The translations under genes were made by a program, and so were the position numbers. Below are positions 40,083 to 47,823 of a stretch of 49,442 bases of DNA, piece after piece; position 1 is the stretch's first letter, and each line of letters starts with the position of its first letter. The notes under the pieces were generated by a model. It was given only the letters and a program-made list of their open reading frames with translations, made no database searches and was not told the origin of the DNA. This stretch comes from Mobilicoccus pelagius NBRC 104925 (lineage in GTDB: Bacteria > Actinomycetota > Actinomycetes > Actinomycetales > Dermatophilaceae), in the NCBI RefSeq assembly GCF_000247995.1, contig NZ_BAFE01000093.1:1-49442 (forward strand), in the 5' to 3' direction.

Positions 40083-41585
40083 TCACACGTCGCGCGGGAG
40101 CTCCCGCTTGAGGATCTTGCCCGTGGCGCCCTTGGGCAGTTCCTCGAGGATGCGGATGACGCGGGGGTATTTGTACGCGGCGACGCGTTCCTTCGCGAAC
40201 TCCCGCAGCTCCTCGACGTCGATCGAGTGGCCGGCGCGGGCGACGACGTAGGCGCCGACCTCCTCGCCGTACTGCTCGTGGGTCATGCCGACGACGGCGA
40301 CCTCCGCGACGGCCGGGTGCTCGTAGAGGACCTCCTCGACCTCCCGGGGGTACACGTTGTACCCGCCGCGGATGATGAGGTCCTTCGCCCGGTCGACGAT
40401 GTAGTAGTAGCCGTCCTCGTCGACGCGGCCCATGTCGCCCGTGCGGAACCAGCCGTCCTCGTCGAGCACGGCGGCCGTGGCCTCCGGGTTGTTCCAGTAG
40501 CCGCGCATGATGTTCTCGCCGCGGATGGCGATCTCGCCGAGACCCTCGGCCGCAGCGGAGCCCTCGTCGCCCTCGACGGCGACGGGCACGAGCTTCATCT
40601 CGACACCGGGCACGGGGAACCCCACGGAGCCCGGCTTGCGCTCGGCGTGCGGCTGGTTGAACGAGGCGGCGGGCGAGCTCTCCGAGAGCCCATAACCCTC
40701 GAGGATCATGCATCCGAACCGGGCCTCGAAACGGCGCATGAGTTCCACGGGCATCGAGGCACCGCCGCTGATGCAGACGCGGAGGGCGTCGATGCCGAGG
40801 TCGGTGCCCTCGGGAAGGGCGCCGGCGGCGGCGAGGAGGGCGCCGTACATGGTCGGCACGCCGAAGAACACGGTGACCCGGTCGCGGCGCAGCATGTCGA
40901 GCGCCTTGGCCGGTTCGAAACGAGGGATGAGGGTGAGCGTCGCCCCCACCGCGAACGCCATGTTCATCGCGCACGTCATGCCGAAGACGTGGAAGAGGGG
41001 AAGACACCCCATGACGACGTCGTCCTCCGTCGCGTGGATGAGGACGTCGCCGGTGACGCGCTGGTTCGACTGGAGATTGAGATGCATGAGTTCGGCACCC
41101 TTGGGCCGCCCCGTCGTCCCGGAGGTGTAGAGGAGCACGGCGGTGTCCCGCTCGTCGCGGTCCTCGATGCGCGTGTCGGGTTCGCAGGCAGCGAGGAGGT
41201 CGGAGAACGCGTCGGCCGTGACGACGTCGACCCCGAGGGCCCGGGCGGAGGTCTCCGCGTCCGAGTCGGGCAGGCACACGAGGAGGGACGCGCCGGCGTC
41301 CTCGAGGTAGTAGGTGACCTCGCGGGGCTTGAACAGCGGGTTCAGGGGCATGACGATCGCCCCCGCCGCGAGGGCGCCGTAGTAGACGATCGGGAACGCG
41401 GGGACGTTCGGGAGGCTGAGGGCGATCCGATCACCGGGGCGGATCCCCGTCGACCGGAGGTGGGCCGTGAACCGCGCGGCCGCGTCGGCGAGGCGTGCGT
41501 AGGTCCACTCCTCGTCGTCGATCTTGACGGCGATCGCGTCGGGGAGGCGCGCAGCCGTGACGGCGAGGTTGGCGGCGAGGTTCAT
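40083..41585 (-). CDS. long-chain fatty acid--CoA ligase (FadD-like)
   Basis: A 500-residue adenylate-forming enzyme. The P-loop-like motif LLYTSGTTGRPKG is at residues 151-163. The later motif GYGLSESSPAASF, the YWNNPEAT segment, WFRTGDMGRVDEDGYYYIVD and the C-terminal catalytic Lys in GATGKILKREL are all intact. It activates a carboxylic acid to the acyl-CoA through acyl-AMP. The stop and start are clear. The PucR regulator gene lies upstream in the same direction. Confidence 0.93.
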   Translation of the reverse strand: MNLAANLAVTAARLPDAIAVKIDDEEWTYARLADAAARFTAHLRSTGIRPGDRIALSLPNVPAFPIVYYGALAAGAIVMPLNPLFKPREVTYYLEDAGASLLVCLPDSDAETSARALGVDVVTADAFSDLLAACEPDTRIEDRDERDTAVLLYTSGTTGRPKGAELMHLNLQSNQRVTGDVLIHATEDDVVMGCLPLFHVFGMTCAMNMAFAVGATLTLIPRFEPAKALDMLRRDRVTVFFGVPTMYGALLAAAGALPEGTDLGIDALRVCISGGASMPVELMRRFEARFGCMILEGYGLSESSPAASFNQPHAERKPGSVGFPVPGVEMKLVPVAVEGDEGSAAAEGLGEIAIRGENIMRGYWNNPEATAAVLDEDGWFRTGDMGRVDEDGYYYIVDRAKDLIIRGGYNVYPREVEEVLYEHPAVAEVAVVGMTHEQYGEEVGAYVVARAGHSIDVEELREFAKERVAAYKYPRVIRILEELPKGATGKILKRELPRDV

Positions 41586-41713
41586 CGGAAGCGCTCCTGT
41601 CGGTCATCACAACGCGCGAACCCTGCGTCCACGGTGAGCCGAAGAGTAACGGCCCGTCATGGCCCGAACCAGGGCCGTCTCAGGGGAATCCGCCCCGGAC
41701 CGGGCCACCCGCG

Positions 41714-42901
41714 TCACCGCTGCGCTCTCGGGGCTCCGAGGGCGACGACGAGGGCGAGGACCGTGCGGGGGTCGTCGAGGGCGTCGCCGAAGCAGTCGCG
41801 GACGAGTCCCATCCGGTAACGGACCGTCTGCGGGTGGACGTGGAGGTCGGCGGCGACGTCGGCGCGCCTGCCCCGGTGGAGGAGCCAGGACCGCAGGGTC
41901 TCCTCGAGCACGGGCCGGGTCGCCTCCCGCGCCCCCTGCAACGGCGCGAGCACCCGCGTCCTCAGTTCGTCGAGCGCCTCGGGGTCGGCGGTGAGGACGA
42001 GGTCGGCGAGACGATCGTCGGTGTCGACGCTCTCCCCCGGCCAGGACGCCAGCCCCCGCCCCCGCACCGCGCGCAGCAACGAACACCGCGCCTCCCGCCA
42101 CGGCCGCGCCGGGCCGATCGACGCGCCGTGCTCGGCGAGGATGCGCCGCACCCGCGCGCGATCCCGCACGTCCGGCACGAAGAGCACGGCCGTGTCGTCG
42201 TCGAGCCCGACGGCCTCCCCCGACCCCAGGAGCGACCGGTCGTCGAAGAGATGCCGCACCTGCGTCGCCGACGCCCCCGGCAGGACGACCGCCGTGAGCG
42301 TCGACGGCGGCGACCACACCGCCCGCTCCGCCGCCGCGTCGAGCTCGGCGTCCGGCGCCCCCGCCGCGAGCGCCTCGGCGAGACGGTCGAGGTACCGCTC
42401 CCGCGCCCGACCCGTCTTCGCGATCTCGTCGGAGTGACCGGCGACGCTCGCCGCCGACAACGCGTCGATGTACGCGAACACGAGCTCCGCGAACGCCCCC
42501 ACCGCCGCCGCCGACACCCCCTCCTGCGCGACCACCCGGGAGAGGCGACGCCAACTCACGCGCGCCCCGATGTGGTAGGCGGCGAGGAGTGCGTCGAGGC
42601 TCCGCCCGCTGCGGGCCTCGCCCCGGCCGAGGTCGTATGCCCCCGATGTGCTCGGGGCGATCGGCACGGACGCGTCGACCTGCTGTCCGACCAACGTGAG
42701 GAACGCGCCGAGCGCGAGGGTCACCGCCTCCCGCAACAGACCGCCGTCGTGGGAGTCGAGGCGGGCGTAGGCCGGCACCTCCGCGATGATCGAGTCGACG
42801 GCCTCGTCGGCGAGCGGCCCCAGCTCGCCGCGCAGACGCGCCGCGAGGTCGGGGGTGAGTTCGAGACGGGCGGGGCGGACCGCGGGGGCGGAATCAGGCA
42901 T
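41714..42901 (-). CDS. PucR/CdaR-family transcriptional regulator
   Basis: A 395-residue regulator. The N-terminal helical sensor (AEVPAYARLDSH, AYHIGARVSWRRLSRVVAQE) is followed by a GGDEF-like middle domain and the C-terminal PucR HTH TLRSWLLHRGRRADVAADLH, then VHPQTVRYRMGLVRD. It is divergent from the ferredoxin reductase-desaturase pair across 85 bp that contains a dyad, so it probably controls that pair. The effector is unknown; related actinobacterial proteins regulate lipid genes. Confidence 0.9.
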   Translation of the reverse strand: MPDSAPAVRPARLELTPDLAARLRGELGPLADEAVDSIIAEVPAYARLDSHDGGLLREAVTLALGAFLTLVGQQVDASVPIAPSTSGAYDLGRGEARSGRSLDALLAAYHIGARVSWRRLSRVVAQEGVSAAAVGAFAELVFAYIDALSAASVAGHSDEIAKTGRARERYLDRLAEALAAGAPDAELDAAAERAVWSPPSTLTAVVLPGASATQVRHLFDDRSLLGSGEAVGLDDDTAVLFVPDVRDRARVRRILAEHGASIGPARPWREARCSLLRAVRGRGLASWPGESVDTDDRLADLVLTADPEALDELRTRVLAPLQGAREATRPVLEETLRSWLLHRGRRADVAADLHVHPQTVRYRMGLVRDCFGDALDDPRTVLALVVALGAPRAQR

Positions 42902-42969
42902 GCTTGTCCTCTGCGATCAATCCGAGGGAAGGCATTCACATAATTCGGTCAAGACTTTAGCCCCCTCAG

Positions 42970-42983
42970 TCCAACATGCTGGA
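42970..42983. promoter_or_regulatory. dyad in the PucR / reductase promoter region
   Basis: TCCAACATGCTGGA is symmetric except for one base pair. It lies immediately upstream of ATG 42987, where no ribosome-binding site is seen. It could be the binding site of the divergent PucR protein. Confidence 0.4.
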
Positions 42984-42986
42984 CAC

Positions 42987-44102
42987 ATGGCCGTTACACC
43001 GCCCTCGCTCATCCTTCTGAACTCCCCTGCGGGAAGAGGGATCCCCCGGCGCGTGGGGCACGGCCTCCTCCGTGCAGCGCAATTCGCGACCACCCCGCTC
43101 CTCCCGAGGGACTACCTCGGCCTCGTCGCCCCCCTCACGTTCGGCGCCGACCTCCAGGGCCGCATCGTCGAACGCCGCCCCGAGACCCCCGACGCCACGA
43201 CGCTCGTGATCCGCGCCGGTCGCCGCTGGCAGGGCCACGTCCCCGGGCAGTACGTCCGCGTCGGCGTCGACGTCGACGGAGTGCGTCACTGGCGGGCCTA
43301 CTCCCTCACCCACGGCCCCGACGCACCGCGCGGCACCATCGCGATCACCGTCAAGCGCCTCCCCGGCGGTCGGGTGAGCGAACACCTCGTCGACCACGCC
43401 CGCCCCGGCGACCTCCTCGTCCTCGACCAGGCGACCGGCGACTTCACCCTCCCCGTCGTCCCGCCCGGTCGTCTCCTCTTCCTCACCGCGGGCAGCGGCA
43501 TCACCCCCGTCATCGCGATGCTGCGTCACCACGTCTGGCACGTGCAGGACGCCACCGTCGTCCACAGCGCCCCGCGCGCCGAGGACGTCGTCTTCGGCCC
43601 CGAACTGCGGGCCCTCGCCGCGGAGGGCGGCATCCACCTCGTCGAACGGCACACGGCGGAGGCGGGTCTCCTCGACCTCGCCGAGCTCGACGACCTCGTC
43701 CCCGACTGGCGCCGGCGGCAGACGTGGGTGTGCGGCCCCACCGGCCTCCTGGACGACGCCACCGCCCACTGGGAGGCCGCGGGCTCCGCCGACCGGCTCC
43801 ACGTCGAACGGTTCCGACCCGCCGTCGCCGTCGTCGACGACGCGGGCGGCGAGGTGAGCTTCACCCGTTCCGGACTCACCGTCGACGCCCCCGGCGACCG
43901 CCCCATCCTCGACTCCGGCGAGGAGGCGGGCGCCCTCCTCCCTTCGGGCTGCCGCATGGGCATCTGCTTCGGCTGTGCCCTCCCCCTCCGCGAGGGCGTC
44001 GTCCGCGACCTCCGCACCGGCGAGCTCACCGAAGGCGGCGACGGCGTCCGCGTCCAGACGTGCATCTCCGCCCCTGCGGGGGCCTGCGAGATCGACGGCT
44101 GA
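42987..44102 (+). CDS. ferredoxin-NAD(P)H oxidoreductase with C-terminal 2Fe-2S domain
   Basis: A 371-residue flavo-iron-sulfur reductase. FAD-binding RAYSLTHGPD and NAD(P)-binding LLFLTAGSGITPVIAMLRH are followed by VCGPTGLL. The C-terminal plant-type ferredoxin domain has LPSGCRMGICFGCALPL with the last cluster Cys in QTCIS. It closely resembles Rv3230c, the electron donor of the DesA3 desaturase. The desaturase gene follows 115 bp downstream in the same direction. It passes NADPH electrons to the di-iron desaturase at the membrane. Confidence 0.9.
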   Translation: MAVTPPSLILLNSPAGRGIPRRVGHGLLRAAQFATTPLLPRDYLGLVAPLTFGADLQGRIVERRPETPDATTLVIRAGRRWQGHVPGQYVRVGVDVDGVRHWRAYSLTHGPDAPRGTIAITVKRLPGGRVSEHLVDHARPGDLLVLDQATGDFTLPVVPPGRLLFLTAGSGITPVIAMLRHHVWHVQDATVVHSAPRAEDVVFGPELRALAAEGGIHLVERHTAEAGLLDLAELDDLVPDWRRRQTWVCGPTGLLDDATAHWEAAGSADRLHVERFRPAVAVVDDAGGEVSFTRSGLTVDAPGDRPILDSGEEAGALLPSGCRMGICFGCALPLREGVVRDLRTGELTEGGDGVRVQTCISAPAGACEIDG

Positions 44103-44217
44103 CCACCTGCTCGGCCCCGCCCCACACGCCCCGACCACCGGCGTCCGACCACCGGCGCGCGACCCCGGCGCCCCATCCCCGGGCCACCGCCCGACCCCGA
44201 CACCACAGGAGCACGAC

Positions 44218-45567
44218 GTGACCACGACACTTCCCCGCCCCACCCCCACGTCCCCGCAGGACGGCACCTTCGCGGACACCCCCGACGCGACCGACGAGAT
44301 CACGCCTGCCCCCACCCCCGCGCGTCCGACGCCGACGCGTTCCTCCCGCATCGCCGGCACGACGACGGAACGCCACTGGGCCCCCAAGCACGAGGGCGAC
44401 ACCGACCCGGCCGGGCACCTCACGCCGGAGCAGATCGACGAGCTCGGACGGGAGCTCGACGCGCTCCGCGAGGAGATCGTCGCCTCCCGCGGCGCCGCCG
44501 ACGCCGCGTACATCAGGCGCCTCATCCGCGCCCAGCGCACCCTGGAGGCGTCCTCGCGTCTCGTCCTCCTGTTCTCCCGCCACCGCGGCGCGTGGGTCGT
44601 CGGCACGGCGGGCCTCACGCTCGCGAAGATCCTCGAGAACATGGAGATCGGCCACAACGTCATGCACGGCCAGTGGGACTGGATGCGTGACCCGGCGATC
44701 CACTCCTCGACGTGGGAGTGGGACCACGCCGCCCCGGCGCACATGTGGAAGCACAGCCACAACGAGCTCCACCACACGTACACGAACGTCATCGGCCAGG
44801 ACGACGACCTCGGCTACGGCATCCTCCGCGTCGACGCGGACCAGCCGTGGCGGCCGATTTTCCTCGCGCAGCCGCTGTGGAACGTCCTCAACGCGTTGTT
44901 CTTCCAGTACTCGATCGCGTTCTACGACCTCGACCTCGTCGGTTACCTCTCCGAACCGGAGAAGCGCACCCCGGAGTCGCGGGAGCGCTTCCGCCGTGAT
45001 GCCCCCGCGGCGGTGAAGAAGATCGCCCGTCACGTCGTCCGGGACTACGTCGTCCATCCGGCATTGTCGGGGCCGTCGTGGCGGTCGACGATGACGGCGA
45101 ACCTCACCGCCAACCTCGCCCGCAACCTGTGGACGAACACCGTCATCATCTGCGGTCACTTCCCCGAGGGCGTCGCGACGTTCGCGACCGACTCCATCGA
45201 GGGCGAATCCCGCGGGGAGTGGTACCTGCGGCAGATGCTCGGCTCGGCGAACCTCTCGGGCAGCCCGTTCTTTCACCTCATGACGGGCAACCTGTCCCAC
45301 CAGATCGAGCACCACATGTACCCCGACCTGCCGAGCAACCGGTACGCCGAGGTCGCGACGCGGGTGCGGGACATCATGGAGCGCTACGACCTGCCCTACG
45401 TCACGGGCCCCCTGCACCGCCAGTACGCGTCGGTGTGGCGCAAGGTCTTCCGCTACGCCCTCCCCGACGGCGCCTGGGAGGACCTGCGCACCTCCCCGGT
45501 CTCCACCCTCCGCTCCGGAGCCCGCTGGGTGCGCCGGCAGGTCGCCTCCCGTTCCCGGGGCCGCTGA
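44218..45567 (+). CDS. membrane acyl-CoA desaturase, DesA3-like
   Basis: A 449-residue fatty acid desaturase. The three di-iron His boxes are HNVMHGQWD, HSHNELHH and HQIEHHMYPDLPSNRY. Hydrophobic stretches flank them (VVGTAGLTLAKILE, TNTVIICGHF). The long N-terminal 75 residues are Thr/Pro-rich and probably disordered. It likely introduces a delta-9 double bond into stearoyl-CoA, as DesA3 does, using the reductase encoded just upstream. The GTG at 44218 has ACAGGA upstream. The N-terminal low-complexity part is longer than in mycobacteria. Confidence 0.9.
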   Translation: MTTTLPRPTPTSPQDGTFADTPDATDEITPAPTPARPTPTRSSRIAGTTTERHWAPKHEGDTDPAGHLTPEQIDELGRELDALREEIVASRGAADAAYIRRLIRAQRTLEASSRLVLLFSRHRGAWVVGTAGLTLAKILENMEIGHNVMHGQWDWMRDPAIHSSTWEWDHAAPAHMWKHSHNELHHTYTNVIGQDDDLGYGILRVDADQPWRPIFLAQPLWNVLNALFFQYSIAFYDLDLVGYLSEPEKRTPESRERFRRDAPAAVKKIARHVVRDYVVHPALSGPSWRSTMTANLTANLARNLWTNTVIICGHFPEGVATFATDSIEGESRGEWYLRQMLGSANLSGSPFFHLMTGNLSHQIEHHMYPDLPSNRYAEVATRVRDIMERYDLPYVTGPLHRQYASVWRKVFRYALPDGAWEDLRTSPVSTLRSGARWVRRQVASRSRGR

Positions 45568-45788
45568 CCGCGCCGGGCCCTCACGGCAGGGGAACGCGAG
45601 CATCACCTCGACGACCCGCCCGCACCGCATCGACCGGTGAGGACCGCCGTCGCGCCGGCCCGTCGCGGCGTCGGCCCGTCGCGTCCCGGACGGTGGGGCT
45701 GGTAGGAAGCACGTCGCGGTGAGGCACGGACGTGGCCAGATGTGATGCCCAGACACGTTGGTCGATCCGTCGGCGGCAGAAGAGTGGG

Positions 45789-45825
45789 TTGACTGCGATC
45801 CGGTCATGGCTACACTTGTAGCCAT
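45789..45825 (+). promoter_or_regulatory. toxin-antitoxin promoter with overlapping operator
   Basis: TTGACT (45789-45794), 16 bases and TACACT (45811-45816) form a near-consensus promoter. A perfect palindrome with 9-bp arms ATGGCTACA / TGTAGCCAT (45806-45825, 2-base centre) covers the -10. The expected start point falls at or near ATG 45824, so the transcript may be leaderless. The antitoxin should bind the palindrome and repress its own operon. Confidence 0.75.
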
Positions 45826-46105
45826 GTTCACTGATGCTGCCATGGCGCTGCGCGACGTGAAGAACCGCCTTTCCGAGGTCGTCGACCAGGTCGCGCGTGA
45901 GCACGACCGCGTCGTCATCACGCGTCACGGCAAGCCGGCCGCCGTCGTCATCAGCGCAGACGATCTCGCGTCTCTCGAGGAGACGCTCGAGATCGTGAGC
46001 CGACCCAAGCTGATCGGACAGATCCGCAACAGCCTGGACGAGCTCCAGGCCGGCCAGGCGGAGGTCCTGAGCAAGGACGACGTCCTCGCCGCCCTCCGCC
46101 CCTGA
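45824..46105 (+). CDS. Phd/YefM-family antitoxin
   Basis: A 93-residue protein. Its N-terminal DNA-binding part is typical of the family (ALRDVKNRLSEVVDQVAREH, then DRVVITRHGKPAAVVISADD), and the toxin-binding tail ends KDDVLAALRP. The start is ATG 45824, inferred from the promoter position; ATG 45842 is an alternative and ATG 45806 lies inside the operator. Its stop overlaps the toxin start by one base. Confidence 0.88.
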   Translation: MFTDAAMALRDVKNRLSEVVDQVAREHDRVVITRHGKPAAVVISADDLASLEETLEIVSRPKLIGQIRNSLDELQAGQAEVLSKDDVLAALRP

Positions 46106-46362
46106 TGACCGAGCCCTACGCCATCGCTTGGACCCCCACGGCCAAGCGCGCCCTGACGCGGTTGCCCGAAAAGGTGGCAACCGCTGCCGGCGAGTTCATC
46201 TACGGCCCCTTGGCCGAGAACCCGCACCGCGTCGGCAAGGCCCTGCGCTTCGAGCTCGAAGGACTGCACAGCGCCCGCCGCGGTGACTATCGGGTGATCT
46301 ACCGCCTCAGCGATGTCGTCACCGTCACCGCTATCGAGCACCGCGCCGACGTCTACCGCTGA
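46105..46362 (+). CDS. RelE/ParE-family toxin
   Basis: An 85-residue protein with the RelE fold: YAIAWTPTAKRALTRLPEKV, KALRFELEGLHSARRGDYRV and IYRLSDVVTVTAIEHRADVY. The basic RRGDYRVIY and the C-terminal HRADVY are typical of mRNA-cleaving RelE toxins. It is coupled to the antitoxin (TGATG). The pair is complete and likely active. Confidence 0.88.
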   Translation: MTEPYAIAWTPTAKRALTRLPEKVATAAGEFIYGPLAENPHRVGKALRFELEGLHSARRGDYRVIYRLSDVVTVTAIEHRADVYR

Positions 46363-46371
46363 ACCCGCAGC

Positions 46372-46419
46372 GCGGCACGAGCGGGCGAGCGTAGCCGCCC
46401 GCGATGCGGCACGAGCGGG
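46372..46419. repeat. 14-bp direct repeat with inner hairpin after the toxin gene
   Basis: GCGGCACGAGCGGG occurs at 46372-46385 and 46406-46419, flanking GCGGGC...GCCCGC inverted arms. It lies between convergent genes and may act as a terminator. It could also mark the edge of an inserted toxin-antitoxin segment. Confidence 0.5.
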
Positions 46420-46423
46420 TGGT

Positions 46424-46819
46424 TCAGTCGGCGACGAGCTCGAGCTCGAAGCCCTCGGAGTTCTCGATGAACAGCGCAGTGTGATCAGGTCCCCCGGCGT
46501 GGGGGTAGCGGTCTGCGAACAGCTCGGACCATCCGTTCGCACAGGCCTGGGCGCGAAGTACGTCCAGGGCAGCGCGGCTCTCCACGCGCAACGCCAGGTG
46601 GTTGAGACCTGCCCGGGTTCGCTCGTGCGGACCCGTGACGTCCGGGGACTGCTCGAGCACGATGTAAGCACCACTGGGGTGGTGCCAGATCTCGCCCACC
46701 GCCCAGTCAGGATCCTGCTCGGCGCGCCAGCCAAGAGCGCTCAGGACCCGGTCGAACGCCGGCCGTGACGCCGCCAGGTCGGACGTCCACAGCTCGATGT
46801 GATGCACGGGATTTCCCAT
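46424..46819 (-). CDS. VOC/glyoxalase-family protein
   Basis: A 131-residue vicinal-oxygen-chelate protein: VHHIELWTSDLAASRPAFDR, EIWHHPSGAYIVLEQ, RTRAGLNHLALRVES and IENSEGFELELVAD. Metal-ligand-like His in the first strand and in LNHLAL and a late Glu are present. The function is not defined by sequence. The ATG at 46819 gives the normal family start. Its codon use seems slightly less GC-biased than that of its neighbours, which may fit acquisition together with the toxin-antitoxin pair. Confidence 0.85.
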   Translation of the reverse strand: MGNPVHHIELWTSDLAASRPAFDRVLSALGWRAEQDPDWAVGEIWHHPSGAYIVLEQSPDVTGPHERTRAGLNHLALRVESRAALDVLRAQACANGWSELFADRYPHAGGPDHTALFIENSEGFELELVAD

Positions 46820-46928
46820 GGGCCCGAGGTTAGGGCAGCCGCCGATGGACAACCGTCCAGGCAACGCTCGCAACTCGATATGACCGTGCGGTCACGACAA
46901 CTCAACCAACCTCCCCGATCAGTGCAGC

Positions 46929-46934
46929 TAGGGT
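46929..46934 (+). promoter_or_regulatory. -10 element for a leaderless methyltransferase transcript
   Basis: TAGGGT ends six bases before ATG 46941. The short distance and weak ribosome-binding site suggest that transcription begins at or next to the start codon. Confidence 0.4.
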
Positions 46935-46940
46935 CGAGGG

Positions 46941-47798
46941 ATGCCCGCCTTCCCCGACCAGCCCTCCCGCGCACGCCTCTTCGAGGACAACCGACGCAAC
47001 TGGGACGATCGGGCCGCCGTCCACGTCGCCGCCGGCTACGGCATCGCCGACCTGCTGGCGGACCCGCAGGCCGTGCCCGCCACCCTCGCGCCCGACGTCG
47101 ACCGCCTCGGCGACCTCACGGGCCTCGACGTCATCCACCTCCAGTGCCACCTCGGCACGGACACCGTCGGGCTCGCGCGTCTCGGCGCCCGTCGCCTCGT
47201 CGGGCTCGACCTCTCCGGCGAATCACTCCGCCGGGCCCAAGCGATCGCCGACGAGGTCCGCGCCGACATCGAGTTCGTCGAGGCGAACGTCTACGACGCC
47301 CGCGAGGCCGTCACCGGCGACTTCGACCTCGCCTTCACGTCGCTCGGCGTCCTCTGCTGGCTCCCCGACGTCACCGCCTGGGCGCGCATCGTCGCCTCGC
47401 TCCTCCGGCCGGGTGGCCGGTTCGTCATCCGCGACGACCACCCCATGTTCATGACGATCGGCGACGACGTCACCGACGGACTGCGGGTCGAGCAGCCCTA
47501 TCTCGAACTCCCCGACCCGCTCACCTGGGACGACGACACGAGCTACGTCGACGCCGGCCCCGACGCACCCCGGATCACCCACGGCCGTAACCACCAGTGG
47601 AACCACGGCCTCGGCCAGATCGTCACCGCCCTGCTCCGCGCGGGACTCGTGCTCGACGCCCTCGAGGAGACGACGACGTCGGCCTGGTGCCCCTGGCCCG
47701 ACCTCATGTGCGACGACGGCGACGGCGGCTACCGTCTCCACGACCGGCCCGAACGCCTCCCCCTCCAGTTCGTCGTCGAGGCCCACCGACCCGCCTGA
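46941..47798 (+). CDS. SAM-dependent methyltransferase
   Basis: A 285-residue class I methyltransferase: RLFEDNRRNWDDRAAVHVAA, motif I VIHLQCHLGTDTVGLARLG (about 65-83), VGLDLSGESLRRAQ, and FDLAFTSLGVLCWLPDVTAW followed by LLRPGGRFVIRDDHPM. The QCHLGTDT form of motif I marks a subgroup common in actinomycetes with unknown substrates. Its stop is 25 bp from the convergent thiolase-like gene. Confidence 0.9.
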   Translation: MPAFPDQPSRARLFEDNRRNWDDRAAVHVAAGYGIADLLADPQAVPATLAPDVDRLGDLTGLDVIHLQCHLGTDTVGLARLGARRLVGLDLSGESLRRAQAIADEVRADIEFVEANVYDAREAVTGDFDLAFTSLGVLCWLPDVTAWARIVASLLRPGGRFVIRDDHPMFMTIGDDVTDGLRVEQPYLELPDPLTWDDDTSYVDAGPDAPRITHGRNHQWNHGLGQIVTALLRAGLVLDALEETTTSAWCPWPDLMCDDGDGGYRLHDRPERLPLQFVVEAHRPA

Positions 47799-47823
47799 GC
47801 GGCGTCGTCGGCCCGCCTCGCCG

